Below are positions 36,691 through 44,664 of a stretch of 64,000 bases of DNA, one piece after another. Source of the stretch: an uncultured Spiribacter sp. GTDB lineage: Bacteria > Pseudomonadota > Gammaproteobacteria > Nitrococcales > Nitrococcaceae. The stretch's first letter is position 1. Each line of letters starts with the position of its first letter. The stretch lies in the NCBI GenBank assembly GCA_937884605.1, contig CALGDM010000006.1, positions 416,203-480,202 on the forward strand, written 5' to 3'. A model generated the notes under the pieces. The model saw nothing but the letters and a program-made list of their open reading frames with translations. It was not told where the DNA came from and searched no databases. A program made the translations under genes and the position numbers.

Positions 36691-37454
36691 TCGTGGACTC
36701 TCACTGTCATTTCCACTTACTCGAGCGCCCGGACAGCGCCGATGCGGCGTTGGCCGAGGCCCGTGCAGCGGGTGTGGATGCGTTCCTGAACGTGGCGGTC
36801 GCGGTGGAGGAGCGCGAGCGATTGACCGCCTTCAGCGAGCGCCACGCTGACGTACACACGTCGGTGGGTGTCCATCCGTGCGGCACCGGCGAGGATCCGG
36901 ACGCGACCGCGCTGGCCGCCATGGCCGATCACCCCCGAGTGGTCGCGATTGGCGAGACCGGTCTTGACTATGGCGATGGCCCCGGGGACTACACCTGGCA
37001 GCAGGATCGGTTTCGGCGGCATATCGAGGCGGCGCGCCTGTCGCAACGGCCGATCATCGTCCACAGTCGGATGGCGCCGGTGGATACTCTGGCGATTCTG
37101 CGCGCGAGCAACGCCGAGACGGTGGGCGGTGTCATCCACTGCTTTGTCGAGGATCAGGCCACCGCGCGCGGGCTGCTCGATCTGGGGTTCTATCTCTCGC
37201 TCTCGGGGATTCTGACCTTCCGGCGTGCCGAAGCGCTGCGCGAGACGGCGAAGGCATTACCCATGGACCGACTGCTGGTCGAAACCGACTGCCCCTATCT
37301 GGCACCGGTGCCGCATCGCGGCCAGGAAAACCGGCCCGGCTGGGTGCACTCGGTGATTGATTGCCTGGCCGAGCTCAAGGGCATGACCCCGGCGGCGGTG
37401 GCCGAGCAGACGGCCGACAATTTCTTTGCCTGCTTTACACGAGCTGCCCGATGA
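36687..37454 (+). CDS. TatD family metal-dependent hydrolase (YcfH type)
   Basis: The TIM-barrel hydrolase has metal ligands H6 and H8 (VDSHCHFH), the Glu of AIGETGLDYG, His in PIIVHSRMA, HCF and the Asp in LVETDCPYLAPVPHRG. The 255-residue length and the position after holB indicate the YcfH branch of TatD. Members are DNases or 3'-5' exonucleases; the exact role of YcfH is not settled. Its last 20 bp overlap the convergent TraB-family gene. Confidence 0.93.
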   Translation: MIVDSHCHFHLLERPDSADAALAEARAAGVDAFLNVAVAVEERERLTAFSERHADVHTSVGVHPCGTGEDPDATALAAMADHPRVVAIGETGLDYGDGPGDYTWQQDRFRRHIEAARLSQRPIIVHSRMAPVDTLAILRASNAETVGGVIHCFVEDQATARGLLDLGFYLSLSGILTFRRAEALRETAKALPMDRLLVETDCPYLAPVPHRGQENRPGWVHSVIDCLAELKGMTPAAVAEQTADNFFACFTRAAR

Positions 37455-38643
37455 TCCGAAACCCGGCCAGGTAGGTCCCCGCCGCCGAGCCGAGGGTTGC
37501 GAACAGGAACACCAGCAGGGTTCGCGCCACGCGGTTGCGCCACCAGCCACGCCAGTCCGCCACCGCCTCGCGCAGACCCCGAAAATCCTCCACCCGCGGC
37601 CGGCGGCTCATCAACTCAATGGCCGCGGCCACAAATCCGGCGCCGATGGTGGGGTTGAGCGATGTCAGCGGCGCCGCGACAAACGAGCCGATCACGGTTA
37701 ACGGGTGACCGCGGGCGAGGGCGGCGCCCAGCGCGCAGAGACTGCCGTTGATCAGCACCCAGTCACCCACCAGTTGCCAGCCCAGCTCGCTGCTGCGGCT
37801 GAAACCAATGGCAAACCCGGTGAGAATAATCGCCACCACTACCCACGGCAGCACCTTCGGCCAGCGTGACCGAGGGGGTACCTGCTCGAGCCGCGCGGAT
37901 TCCGCGGCCGGCTCGTCGATGCCTTCAGTGAGCGCCTGCTCAACGCCGCTCAGATGACCCGCGCCCACCACCGCCAGCACCGATCGCGGCGTCGTATCGG
38001 CCGCACTGGTATGCGCCAGCAGCTGCGCGGCCATGTATCGGTCGCGCTCGCTGATCAACGGCTCGAACAGGCGCGCCGACCCGGCAGCAAACTCGCTGAA
38101 GGTCGACTCCAGCATGTCCCCCTGCTTGAGTCGTTCGATGTCATCCGCGCTGACCTGATCGCGCGAGAGCAGGCTGCCGATCAGACCGGTGAACAGCGAT
38201 GGCCGCTGCCACCAGGGGACATTGCGATAGACCCGCTTCAAAGTAGTCCCGATGTCTCGGTCAATGCGCCAGACCGGCAGTTGCCGTCGGCGCCCGCCGT
38301 GGATGGCGGCCTCGAGCTCGGCTCCGGGTCGGATGTCGAACTGCTCGGCAAGGCGCTGCTGATAAGCCCCCAGGGCCAGACTCGCAATCACCATACCGGC
38401 CTTGCCGCTGCGCAGGATCTGGAACAGATCGAGCTGCTCGACGGCCTGAGGGTCCATGAGGTTCTGGTAGCGGCTGTCGCAGAGCTCGACAGCGATGGTG
38501 TCGTAGTCGCCGTTATCCACCTCGCGGCGCACATCCGCGACACTCTGCGGCGAGACATGGGCAGTCCCGAGCAGGGTGAAGGTCGTGCTGCCGACGCGAA
38601 TGGTGCGGATCAGGGTGGTGTCGTCGTTACTGGCCATGGGCAT
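37435..38643 (-). CDS. TraB/PrgY-like membrane protein (GumN/TIKI-type fold)
   Basis: The 402-residue protein has an N-terminal TraB domain with TLLGTAHVSPQSVADV near the start and VVGAGHLSGVEQAL about residue 230; these GxxH repeats are the predicted metal sites of the TIKI/TraB fold. IAVELCDSRY lies between. The C-terminal third has membrane segments (about 275-400: VLPWVVVAIILTGFAIGF, WVLINGSLCALGAALA, VAPLTSLNP region, LLVFLFATLGSAAGTYLA). Enterococcal PrgY reduces pheromone activity, and TIKI relatives are proteases; the bacterial chromosomal role is unknown. Start is ATG 38643 or 38637, neither with a clear ribosome site. Confidence 0.82.
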   Translation of the reverse strand: MPMASNDDTTLIRTIRVGSTTFTLLGTAHVSPQSVADVRREVDNGDYDTIAVELCDSRYQNLMDPQAVEQLDLFQILRSGKAGMVIASLALGAYQQRLAEQFDIRPGAELEAAIHGGRRRQLPVWRIDRDIGTTLKRVYRNVPWWQRPSLFTGLIGSLLSRDQVSADDIERLKQGDMLESTFSEFAAGSARLFEPLISERDRYMAAQLLAHTSAADTTPRSVLAVVGAGHLSGVEQALTEGIDEPAAESARLEQVPPRSRWPKVLPWVVVAIILTGFAIGFSRSSELGWQLVGDWVLINGSLCALGAALARGHPLTVIGSFVAAPLTSLNPTIGAGFVAAAIELMSRRPRVEDFRGLREAVADWRGWWRNRVARTLLVFLFATLGSAAGTYLAGFRIIGQLV

Positions 38644-38718
38644 CTTCAGGCTGCATCAGCGGGCATTATCGCGGGGTCGGCGGCCGTTGGAAAGCCACGT
38701 CGGTCGGCCGTGCGGCGT

Positions 38719-38778
38719 TTGCGGTTCCAACGCCTGAGCGCTTACACTTATCCGGACATACGCATACCAGCATATAAG
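38719..38778 (+). promoter_or_regulatory. Candidate promoter/operator region of the ACR3 gene
   Basis: TTGCGG at 38719-38724 and TACACT at 38743-38748 are 18 bp apart and would leave a leader of about 36 nt with AAGGA as ribosome site. A repeated GCATA occurs at 38762 and 38770 in a locally AT-richer stretch, and TATAAG at 38773 is an alternative -10. ArsR sites are often AT-rich, but no match can be claimed. Confidence 0.3.
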
Positions 38779-38790
38779 GACGCATTGGGC

Positions 38791-39909
38791 ATGAGTGCTG
38801 ATCCGCAGGCGGCGCCGTCGGCGCCCGACATTCGCGAGGGCATGGGCTTTTTCGAGCGCTACCTGTCGGTCTGGGTGGTGCTGGCGATCGCCGCCGGTGT
38901 GGCCCTTGGCCAGCTGGCACCGGCAGTGCCGGCCACACTGTCGCAGTTTGAATACGCTCAGGTCTCGATCCCCATCGCGGTTCTCATCTGGGCCATGATT
39001 TTCCCGATGATGGTCCAGATCGATTTCTCGTCGATCCTGGGCGTCAGGCGCCAACCGCGCGGGCTGATCATCACCACAACCGTCAACTGGCTGATCAAAC
39101 CGTTCAGCATGTTCCTGATTGCCGGTCTTTTTCTGTTGGTGATCTTCGAGCCGCTCATCGCCGCCGAGCGCGCCCGCGAGTATCTGGCCGGGGCCATTCT
39201 GCTGGGGGCCGCGCCGTGTACGGCGATGGTGTTTGTGTGGAGTTATCTGACCCGCGGGGACCCGGCTTACACGCTGGTGCAGGTGTCGCTCAATGATCTG
39301 ATCATGCTGGTGGCTTTTGCGCCTATCGTGATGCTGCTGCTGGGGCTCTCGAGTATTGAGGTGCCCTGGGCGACGATGCTGCTGTCGGTGCTCATGTACA
39401 TTGTCATCCCGCTCGGCGCCGGCTATCTGACGCGGGTTCTGGTGATCCGGCGTCGGGGACAGACCTGGTTCGATGAGACATTCATGCGCCGGCTCGGCCC
39501 GGTGACGCCCATCGGCCTGATCGCCACGCTGGTGCTGCTGTTCGCCTTTCAGGGCGAGGTCATTCTTGAAAATCCGCTGCATATTGCACTGATTGCCGTG
39601 CCGCTGATCGTCCAGACCGTGCTGATCTTTGCGATTGCCTACCTGTGGGCGCAGCGCTGGGGCGTGCCGCATTCCATCGCCGCCCCGGGGGCAATGATCG
39701 GTGCAAGCAATTTTTTTGAGCTGGCGGTGGCCGCCGCCATTGGTCTGTTCGGTGTCCATTCGGGGGCGGCGCTCGCCACCGTGGTCGGCGTGCTCGTCGA
39801 GGTCCCGCTGATGCTCGCACTGGTCAAGGTCGCCAACCGCACCCGGGGACCGTTTCGGTCTGCGGCACCGGTCGCCGCCGGCGAGCCGACCACCGATCAA
39901 TCGATATAG
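38791..39909 (+). CDS. ACR3-family arsenite efflux transporter
   Basis: This 372-residue integral membrane protein has about ten hydrophobic helices and the ACR3 hallmarks: IWAMIFPMMVQIDF after helix 2, NWLIKPFSMF, the conserved Cys in LLGAAPCTAMVFVWSYL and PGAMIGASNFFELAVA. ACR3 exports arsenite using the proton gradient. It stands alone: no arsR, arsC or arsH is adjacent. The ATG at 38791 has AAGGA 11 nt upstream. The reading frame extends back into noncoding and antisense sequence, which is not part of the gene. Its last 13 bp overlap the convergent DUF3482 gene. Confidence 0.9.
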   Translation: MSADPQAAPSAPDIREGMGFFERYLSVWVVLAIAAGVALGQLAPAVPATLSQFEYAQVSIPIAVLIWAMIFPMMVQIDFSSILGVRRQPRGLIITTTVNWLIKPFSMFLIAGLFLLVIFEPLIAAERAREYLAGAILLGAAPCTAMVFVWSYLTRGDPAYTLVQVSLNDLIMLVAFAPIVMLLLGLSSIEVPWATMLLSVLMYIVIPLGAGYLTRVLVIRRRGQTWFDETFMRRLGPVTPIGLIATLVLLFAFQGEVILENPLHIALIAVPLIVQTVLIFAIAYLWAQRWGVPHSIAAPGAMIGASNFFELAVAAAIGLFGVHSGAALATVVGVLVEVPLMLALVKVANRTRGPFRSAAPVAAGEPTTDQSI

Positions 39910-41273
39910 AAGTCGGGGAGGCTCGCGCTGATCCGCGCGATCACCTCGTTGCGTCGCGCATTGTCCCGAAACGCTGCATTCAGCGATGACCATTCCGGAT
40001 GGCGTCGGGCCTGGCGCAACAGCTCGACCCGCTCGGTGTTCTCGAACAGCGCCGACTGCGCGCCGGCAAGCGTGTCGGTGTTGGCATGGCCACGGTGGTT
40101 GAGCGCGCTGATCAGATGCAGCTGCCGGGCGGTAAGCCGCTCCAGGGTCTCGTCGCTCACACAGACCGGTTGCTGGCCGTAGGAGCGCCGCCATAACGGC
40201 GGCCCGAACGCCACGGCCGCGCCGATCCCGGTGCCCACCAGCAGGCCCAGCAGCAGACCGGTCTGAGCGCCCATCAGGCCCGTGGCAAGACCAATGATGC
40301 CGCCCAGCGCCACACCGACGCCGGCGCCTACCGCCGTCTGGCGGGCGTAGCGCTTGAGCGAATCGGCGTTGAAGACATCATCCGGCCAGTAGCCGCTTGC
40401 CAGGGGCCAGTCCTGGTCCTCGTAGTCCTCATCGGCAAATGCATAGAGGCCCAGCAAGGTCTCGCTGCAAACCTGTTCGCGCTCACGGATGGCCTCGCGG
40501 AGGGCCTCCAGGGATGGGTCCGGGCCGTTGCGATCGGTGGGTTTGATGGCGCGCTGGGCCGCAGCGGCGTCCACGAGCAGTGTCGCAATGGTCGCGCGCG
40601 CGGCCTCGCGGCAATGCGCTTCTTCGCCCTGACGATGGTCGATCCATGCCTCGATTGTTGATTCAAAATCATTCAGTTGGCTGGCAATCTTCCGGTAGAG
40701 CTGGATCTCGGTTTCAAAGCTGCGCACCCGGGCATCAAAGGCGACGACGGTATGCAACGTGACGCGGGCGAGGGCGTCGCGCCATTCCGACTCGCGACTG
40801 TCGTCGGCGGCGACGAAGTTGAGCACCGCGATAATCGGTCGGGCGCTCGCGGCCAGTACGGCCAGCTCGTCCTTGTACTTCTCGAGCACCGGCTCCCGGA
40901 CGTCGATGACGTAGAGCAGACCGTCACAGCTCAAGGTCAGCTCGAGCACCCGGGTTTCCTCGGGAAACTGCCGGGCGATCTCGGCGTCGTCGAGCAACCG
41001 GCGCAGCGCCGCCAGCCCGTCGTGGCGCTCGGTGCTGGATTCGTCCAGATGCTCAAGCAGGGCCGGGGCATTCTCCAGCCCCGGCGAATCCCAGAGCCGC
41101 AGGCGCGTGACCTCGCCATCCGCCAGCGTCGCGGCCGAAACCCGGCGCGTGGTGCCGCCGCGATCCTCGACCTCGCCAAAGTTGCGATTGCGGGTGAGCG
41201 TGCGCACCAATGAGGTCTTGCCGGCATTCGTGTGCCCGACGATTCCAATGTCCAGTGGAGCGGCGTCGGTCAT
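39897..41273 (-). CDS. DUF3482-domain membrane-associated GTPase
   Basis: This 458-residue protein starts with a TRAFAC-type GTPase domain: G1 GIVGHTNAGKTSLVRTLT, G2 region DRGGTTRRV, G3 LWDSPGLEN. The expected G4 NKxD is replaced by AVLNFVAADD, so nucleotide specificity may differ; I recall this being general in the family. A helical middle follows, then a Gly-rich hydrophobic stretch (about 315-365, VGAGVGVALGGIIGLATGLM and LLLGLLVGTGIGAAVAFG) that could insert in the membrane. The start overlaps the DUF2868 stop (ATGA). The ATG at 41273 is preferred over an in-frame start 24 bp upstream. Function is unknown. Confidence 0.85.
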   Translation of the reverse strand: MTDAAPLDIGIVGHTNAGKTSLVRTLTRNRNFGEVEDRGGTTRRVSAATLADGEVTRLRLWDSPGLENAPALLEHLDESSTERHDGLAALRRLLDDAEIARQFPEETRVLELTLSCDGLLYVIDVREPVLEKYKDELAVLAASARPIIAVLNFVAADDSRESEWRDALARVTLHTVVAFDARVRSFETEIQLYRKIASQLNDFESTIEAWIDHRQGEEAHCREAARATIATLLVDAAAAQRAIKPTDRNGPDPSLEALREAIREREQVCSETLLGLYAFADEDYEDQDWPLASGYWPDDVFNADSLKRYARQTAVGAGVGVALGGIIGLATGLMGAQTGLLLGLLVGTGIGAAVAFGPPLWRRSYGQQPVCVSDETLERLTARQLHLISALNHRGHANTDTLAGAQSALFENTERVELLRQARRHPEWSSLNAAFRDNARRNEVIARISASLPDFYID

Positions 41274-42535
41274 GAGGCCTCCGCGTCTTGGGTCCATTGG
41301 CGAATGGATGCAATCGCCGCCGGATCCGGTTGGTGATGATCAAAAATGACATGATCGGCGCCGATGGAATCGGCCATCCGACCCCAGTCGGCGATGCGTG
41401 CGCACGGGTCGCCGCCCCGCTCGGCGAGTGCGCGGGTGTCGTGCAGGACGACAATGAGGGGCGCACCGGCGGTCTCGGCCATGTCCCCCAGGATCTGCGC
41501 CGTGCCAGTGTCGGGGGTGCGCAGCACCGAGCAGGTGGCGAGCAGCCCCGGCGGCGGATGAGGGCGCTCGCGCAATGCGTGCGTCAGGGCACGCCGGTCC
41601 TGGCGCGTGTCCACCGCACCCAGCAGTGACGCGTTCAACGCCGGGATGGCGGTCAGCAGATCGTCGGCACTGCGCTCGGCGGCAATGATCAGGACCGGAC
41701 CGGCGGCGGCCTCATCGGCCTGGCGGGGCGCCCGTGGCAACGTCGCCATGGGGGCCTCGGACTGATTGGCCGGCACCGAGGCGGCATGCACCCGATCGCG
41801 CAGCTGCAGATAACCCGGCAGTGTGACATCCAGCATCATGCGCTGGCTGCGAAAAACCGCGAGCCCGGTATAGATCAGCGTCAGTAACAGCCGCGGCGTT
41901 GCTGCGTAGAGTGCCACCGGGGTGGTCAGTGCAACTGCGGATCCCGCGGCGATGTAAGTCACGACCGCAGCGCCCGTGTAGGCAAGCCACATCCCATGCA
42001 CCGCCGCTGCGAGGCAAGACTGACCGCCAGGGGTTCGCAGCAGATAGACACCGGCCCGCGCGACATCTGCCGCGAGAAGACCGCGCAGCCACCGAGGGCC
42101 GAAGGTTTCAAGGGCGATACGCACGAATTGCCCGGCGAGGCCGCCGGAGCCACCCCGCAGACGGCGAACGCCCGCCATCACAACCCAACCCAGCAGGGCA
42201 GCCGCTGGAAGCCCCACAAGCGCCAGCTGGGCCGTTATGGCGTCGATGCCCCTGGCGCCAAGACTTGATTGGGCCACCAGCGTGCCGGCAAGGGCGGCCC
42301 CGATCAGGATCAGGCCCAGGATTGCCGTCGCGCCATATTGCAGACGGCGGATATCGGCAGCGGCTGCACCGGCCATCGGCAGTGTCGATGCCCGGGCGGC
42401 CAGCTGGTCGGTCATCGAGCCGTGCGTCGAGCGCGCCACGGCGTTAGCGGTCGCGTCATCGCGGCTTCGACCGTGCTGTTGCTCATGCAATCGGATCGAT
42501 TCGGTGAGCAGCCATTGGTGAAAGTTGAGCGCCAT
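41270..42535 (-). CDS. DUF2868-domain membrane protein, partner of the GTPase
   Basis: The 421-residue protein has an N-terminal segment WLLTESIRLHEQQHGR typical of the family, two hydrophobic helices at about 70-130 (YGATAILGLILIGAALAGTL; LALVGLPAAALLGWVVMAG) and two more about 190-240. The rest is a soluble domain with no motif I recognise. It is translated just before the DUF3482 GTPase with a 4-bp overlap, a pair I recall from other gammaproteobacteria, suggesting a membrane GTPase complex. ATG 42535 is the best start; a TTG at 42553 is possible. Function is unknown. Confidence 0.8.
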   Translation of the reverse strand: MALNFHQWLLTESIRLHEQQHGRSRDDATANAVARSTHGSMTDQLAARASTLPMAGAAAADIRRLQYGATAILGLILIGAALAGTLVAQSSLGARGIDAITAQLALVGLPAAALLGWVVMAGVRRLRGGSGGLAGQFVRIALETFGPRWLRGLLAADVARAGVYLLRTPGGQSCLAAAVHGMWLAYTGAAVVTYIAAGSAVALTTPVALYAATPRLLLTLIYTGLAVFRSQRMMLDVTLPGYLQLRDRVHAASVPANQSEAPMATLPRAPRQADEAAAGPVLIIAAERSADDLLTAIPALNASLLGAVDTRQDRRALTHALRERPHPPPGLLATCSVLRTPDTGTAQILGDMAETAGAPLIVVLHDTRALAERGGDPCARIADWGRMADSIGADHVIFDHHQPDPAAIASIRQWTQDAEAS

Positions 42536-42608
42536 GGTCGGACAGGTTAGCAAGGTCGAGGCCGGCCCAGAAGCGGGCAGGCCTTCTGCAGACCCATCTT
42601 TTAATGCG

Positions 42609-42624
42609 CATAATATATATTATG
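42609..42624. promoter_or_regulatory. 16-bp perfect palindrome in an AT-rich island (candidate operator)
   Basis: CATAATATATATTATG reads identically on both strands. It lies in a sharply AT-rich patch (about 42598-42636) in the 140-bp gap upstream of the DUF2868-DUF3482 pair and just past the end of the convergent-facing short-chain dehydrogenase gene on the same strand. A -10-like TATTAT or TATATT is unavoidable in such sequence. A TetR- or ArsR-like dimer site is plausible. A nearby 6-bp stem (TGCGGG, CAGAA, CCCGCA at about 42646-42662) has no T-run. Confidence 0.45.
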
Positions 42625-42675
42625 TTAAATAATGGATCTCGAGGATGCGGGCAGAACCCGCACTGTCCGGCGCTG

Positions 42676-43419
42676 CTACTGCCCGACAACCTCATCCCAG
42701 TGCTCGCGGATGTCCCACTCCTGCTCGCTGAAACGCTCACCGGGCAACGCCAGCACGGCGGCCATGAACGTCGCCACCTGCGCCGGTGACGTCAGTGCAT
42801 CGTTGGCCTTGAGCGCGCGAAAGTTCTCCACCGCGGGAAAGTCCGCGACCGTTTGTGAACGGATCAGCGCCTGCATCGGAGTATCCACCACGCCCGGGCG
42901 CAGACTGCCAATGTGAATCGCCTGGCCGGCCAACTCGGTCTTCAGCACCTGGTACGCCATGTGCAGCGCGGCCTTGCTGATGCAGTATGCCCCCCAGCCC
43001 GGCATTGCTCGATGCGCCGCACCGGATGAGACATGCAGAACCCGCCCGTCGGTGTCCATGCGCGGCCGCAGCGCCCGGCTGAGCGCAATCGGTGCTTCCA
43101 GGTTAATGGCCAGGTGGCTGCGGAATGCTTCGGCTGACTGATCCAGCAGCGGGCCGACGGGCTCAAGGACGCCCGCATTGTGGACCAGCGCGGCGACCGA
43201 CCGATCGTCCAGCGCCTCGATAATGGCGGATTGGCCCGCGTCAGTGGCAACATCCGCCGGCACGGCCCGCACCATCGGATAGTTGTCGGCCAGTTCGCGC
43301 AGCGGTGCCTCGCGACGACCGATCGCCATCACCGGCTGATCGCGGCTGGCGTAATGGCTCGCCAGCGCCTGACCAATCCCCGATCCGGCACCGGTTATCA
43401 CGACAACACTTTGCGGCAT
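42676..43419 (-). CDS. Short-chain dehydrogenase/reductase
   Basis: The 247-residue SDR has the cofactor motif VVVITGAGSGIGQAL, the NAG motif HNAGVLEPVG, and catalytic Ser and YxxxK in VSSGAAHRAMPGWGAYCISKAAL. LRPGVVDTPMQ follows. The sequence resembles the YueD/sepiapterin-reductase-like SDRs, but substrate cannot be read. The ATG at 43419 has GAGG 8 nt upstream; an alternative ATG at 43440 overlaps the stop of the upstream 2-hydroxyacid dehydrogenase gene, so the two form an operon. Confidence 0.88.
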   Translation of the reverse strand: MPQSVVVITGAGSGIGQALASHYASRDQPVMAIGRREAPLRELADNYPMVRAVPADVATDAGQSAIIEALDDRSVAALVHNAGVLEPVGPLLDQSAEAFRSHLAINLEAPIALSRALRPRMDTDGRVLHVSSGAAHRAMPGWGAYCISKAALHMAYQVLKTELAGQAIHIGSLRPGVVDTPMQALIRSQTVADFPAVENFRALKANDALTSPAQVATFMAAVLALPGERFSEQEWDIREHWDEVVGQ

Positions 43420-43436
43420 GGTGTATCCCTCTTTGT

Positions 43437-44396
43437 TCATGTGACGCAGCGGATCGGTGCACCCTCGATCCACGCGTGCAGGTTTTCGACGCTCTGCTCG
43501 ACAATGCGCTGGCGGGCGCGACGACTGCCCCACGCGCTGTGCGGCGTGACGATCAGGTTGGGCAGCCCCGGCGCAAGCAGAGGATTGCCATTGACCGGCG
43601 GCTCGACAGACAGGCCGTCCAGCCCTGCCCCCGCGATTTCGCCAGTCCGCAAGGCGCGCGCCAGCGCCGCCTCGTCAATCAGACCGCCGCGAGCGGTGTT
43701 GATTAAAAGCGCGGTGGACTTCATGCGCTTGAGTATCCCCGCGTCGATCATCTGGTGGGTGGAATCGGTCAGCGGACAATGCAGCGTGAGGACGTCGGCA
43801 CATTCGACGCCCGCTTCGAACGTCAAACGGCCCGCTCGGGGCGTCTCGACTCCCGGGCGCTCGGCGAGCTGGACATTCATGCCCAACGCTTCGGCTTTGT
43901 GGGCCACCGCAGCGCCCAGGTCGCCATAACCCACCACCACCAGCGTCTGTCCGGCGAGCTCGCGGATCGGATAGTCGAGCAGGCAAAAGTCCGGTGACTG
44001 CTCCCAGCGCCCGCGCTGAACCGCCTGGTGGTAATCGATGAGCCGCGTTGAGAGTGCCAGCATCAGCGCAATGGCATGCTGGCTTACCGCTTCGGTGCCA
44101 TAGCCCCGGCAGTGGGTCACGGTGACACCGCGGGCACGAGCGGCATCCACGTCGATGTTATTGACGCCGGTCGCCACCACGTTGATCAGTTCAAGCCGTG
44201 GACAGGCATCCAGCACGCCGGCATCAATGACACATTTGTTGGTGATGACGATGCGCGCCTCGCCAATGGTCAGCGCGACCTCGCCCGGTGCCGTGCGACC
44301 CACTGACCGCCAGTCTTTGCTGATTGCCGCCAGGGTGCTCAGATCGAGGTCGCCGCCGTCCAGCGTCTCCCGGTCAAGGAAGACCGTTTCGCTCAT
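43437..44396 (-). CDS. D-2-hydroxyacid dehydrogenase (glycerate/hydroxypyruvate type)
   Basis: The 319-residue protein has the NAD-binding core VVGYGDLGAAVAHKAEALG, the substrate-domain region VVATGVNNIDVDAARARGV, the catalytic Arg of INTARGGLIDE, Glu region LDGLSVEPP and His in TPHSAWGS. The GYGTEAVSQHAIALMLAL stretch is common to glycerate dehydrogenases (HprA), the likeliest activity: hydroxypyruvate to D-glycerate. The ATG at 44396 follows GGGGCG. It is cotranscribed with the downstream SDR. Upstream lies a 268-bp gap with DnaA boxes. Confidence 0.88.
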   Translation of the reverse strand: MSETVFLDRETLDGGDLDLSTLAAISKDWRSVGRTAPGEVALTIGEARIVITNKCVIDAGVLDACPRLELINVVATGVNNIDVDAARARGVTVTHCRGYGTEAVSQHAIALMLALSTRLIDYHQAVQRGRWEQSPDFCLLDYPIRELAGQTLVVVGYGDLGAAVAHKAEALGMNVQLAERPGVETPRAGRLTFEAGVECADVLTLHCPLTDSTHQMIDAGILKRMKSTALLINTARGGLIDEAALARALRTGEIAGAGLDGLSVEPPVNGNPLLAPGLPNLIVTPHSAWGSRRARQRIVEQSVENLHAWIEGAPIRCVT

Positions 44397-44418
44397 GAGC
44401 GCCCCACCCCGCCGGCGG

Positions 44419-44653
44419 TTATGCACAGATCCCCCGCGCGGTCAAAGGCAATTGCCAACCACTGGCTAACACGGGAGGTTGGAGTAATATGACGAGATGA
44501 ATTCATAGGTTACGGCGATAAGACGCTGTTAATGAACGAAAAACTGTTTCTGGTGAATATTCAATCAATTTGTCCCGACACCGCATCGTAAAAGGGGTTC
44601 CGGCCGTTTATCGAGAAATCATCCACAGTCTTATCCACAGGTACTGTGGACAA
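44419..44653. other. Cluster of DnaA-box sequences in a 268-bp intergenic region
   Basis: Matches to the DnaA box TTWTNCACA are TTATGCACA at 44419-44427, TCATCCACA (one mismatch) at 44619-44627, perfect TTATCCACA at 44631-44639, and TTGTCCACA on the minus strand at 44653-44645 (one mismatch). The last three occupy 35 bp. Also present is the 7-bp inverted repeat CCACAGT/ACTGTGG at 44623-44629 and 44643-44649. Between the first box and the trio lies an AT-richer stretch (about 44485-44575). No dnaA, dnaN, gidA or rpmH is in the window. This may be an origin, a DnaA-titration locus or a DnaA-controlled promoter. Confidence 0.6.
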
Positions 44654-44664
44654 CCGACCCGGGT

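Noticed and set aside
38656..40194. A 512-codon minus-strand frame opposite the ACR3 gene.
   Set aside because: It is rich in His, Gln and Arg with no domain, as expected for the complement of a hydrophobic protein gene, and it overlaps the real DUF3482 gene.
39897..41273. Assignment of the DUF3482 protein as Era or Der.
   Set aside because: It lacks a KH domain, a second GTPase domain and the NKxD motif, and has a hydrophobic hairpin not found in those families.
42646..42662. Stem TGCGGG/CCCGCA as a terminator of the short-chain dehydrogenase gene.
   Set aside because: The stem is only 6 bp and no T-run follows on either strand.
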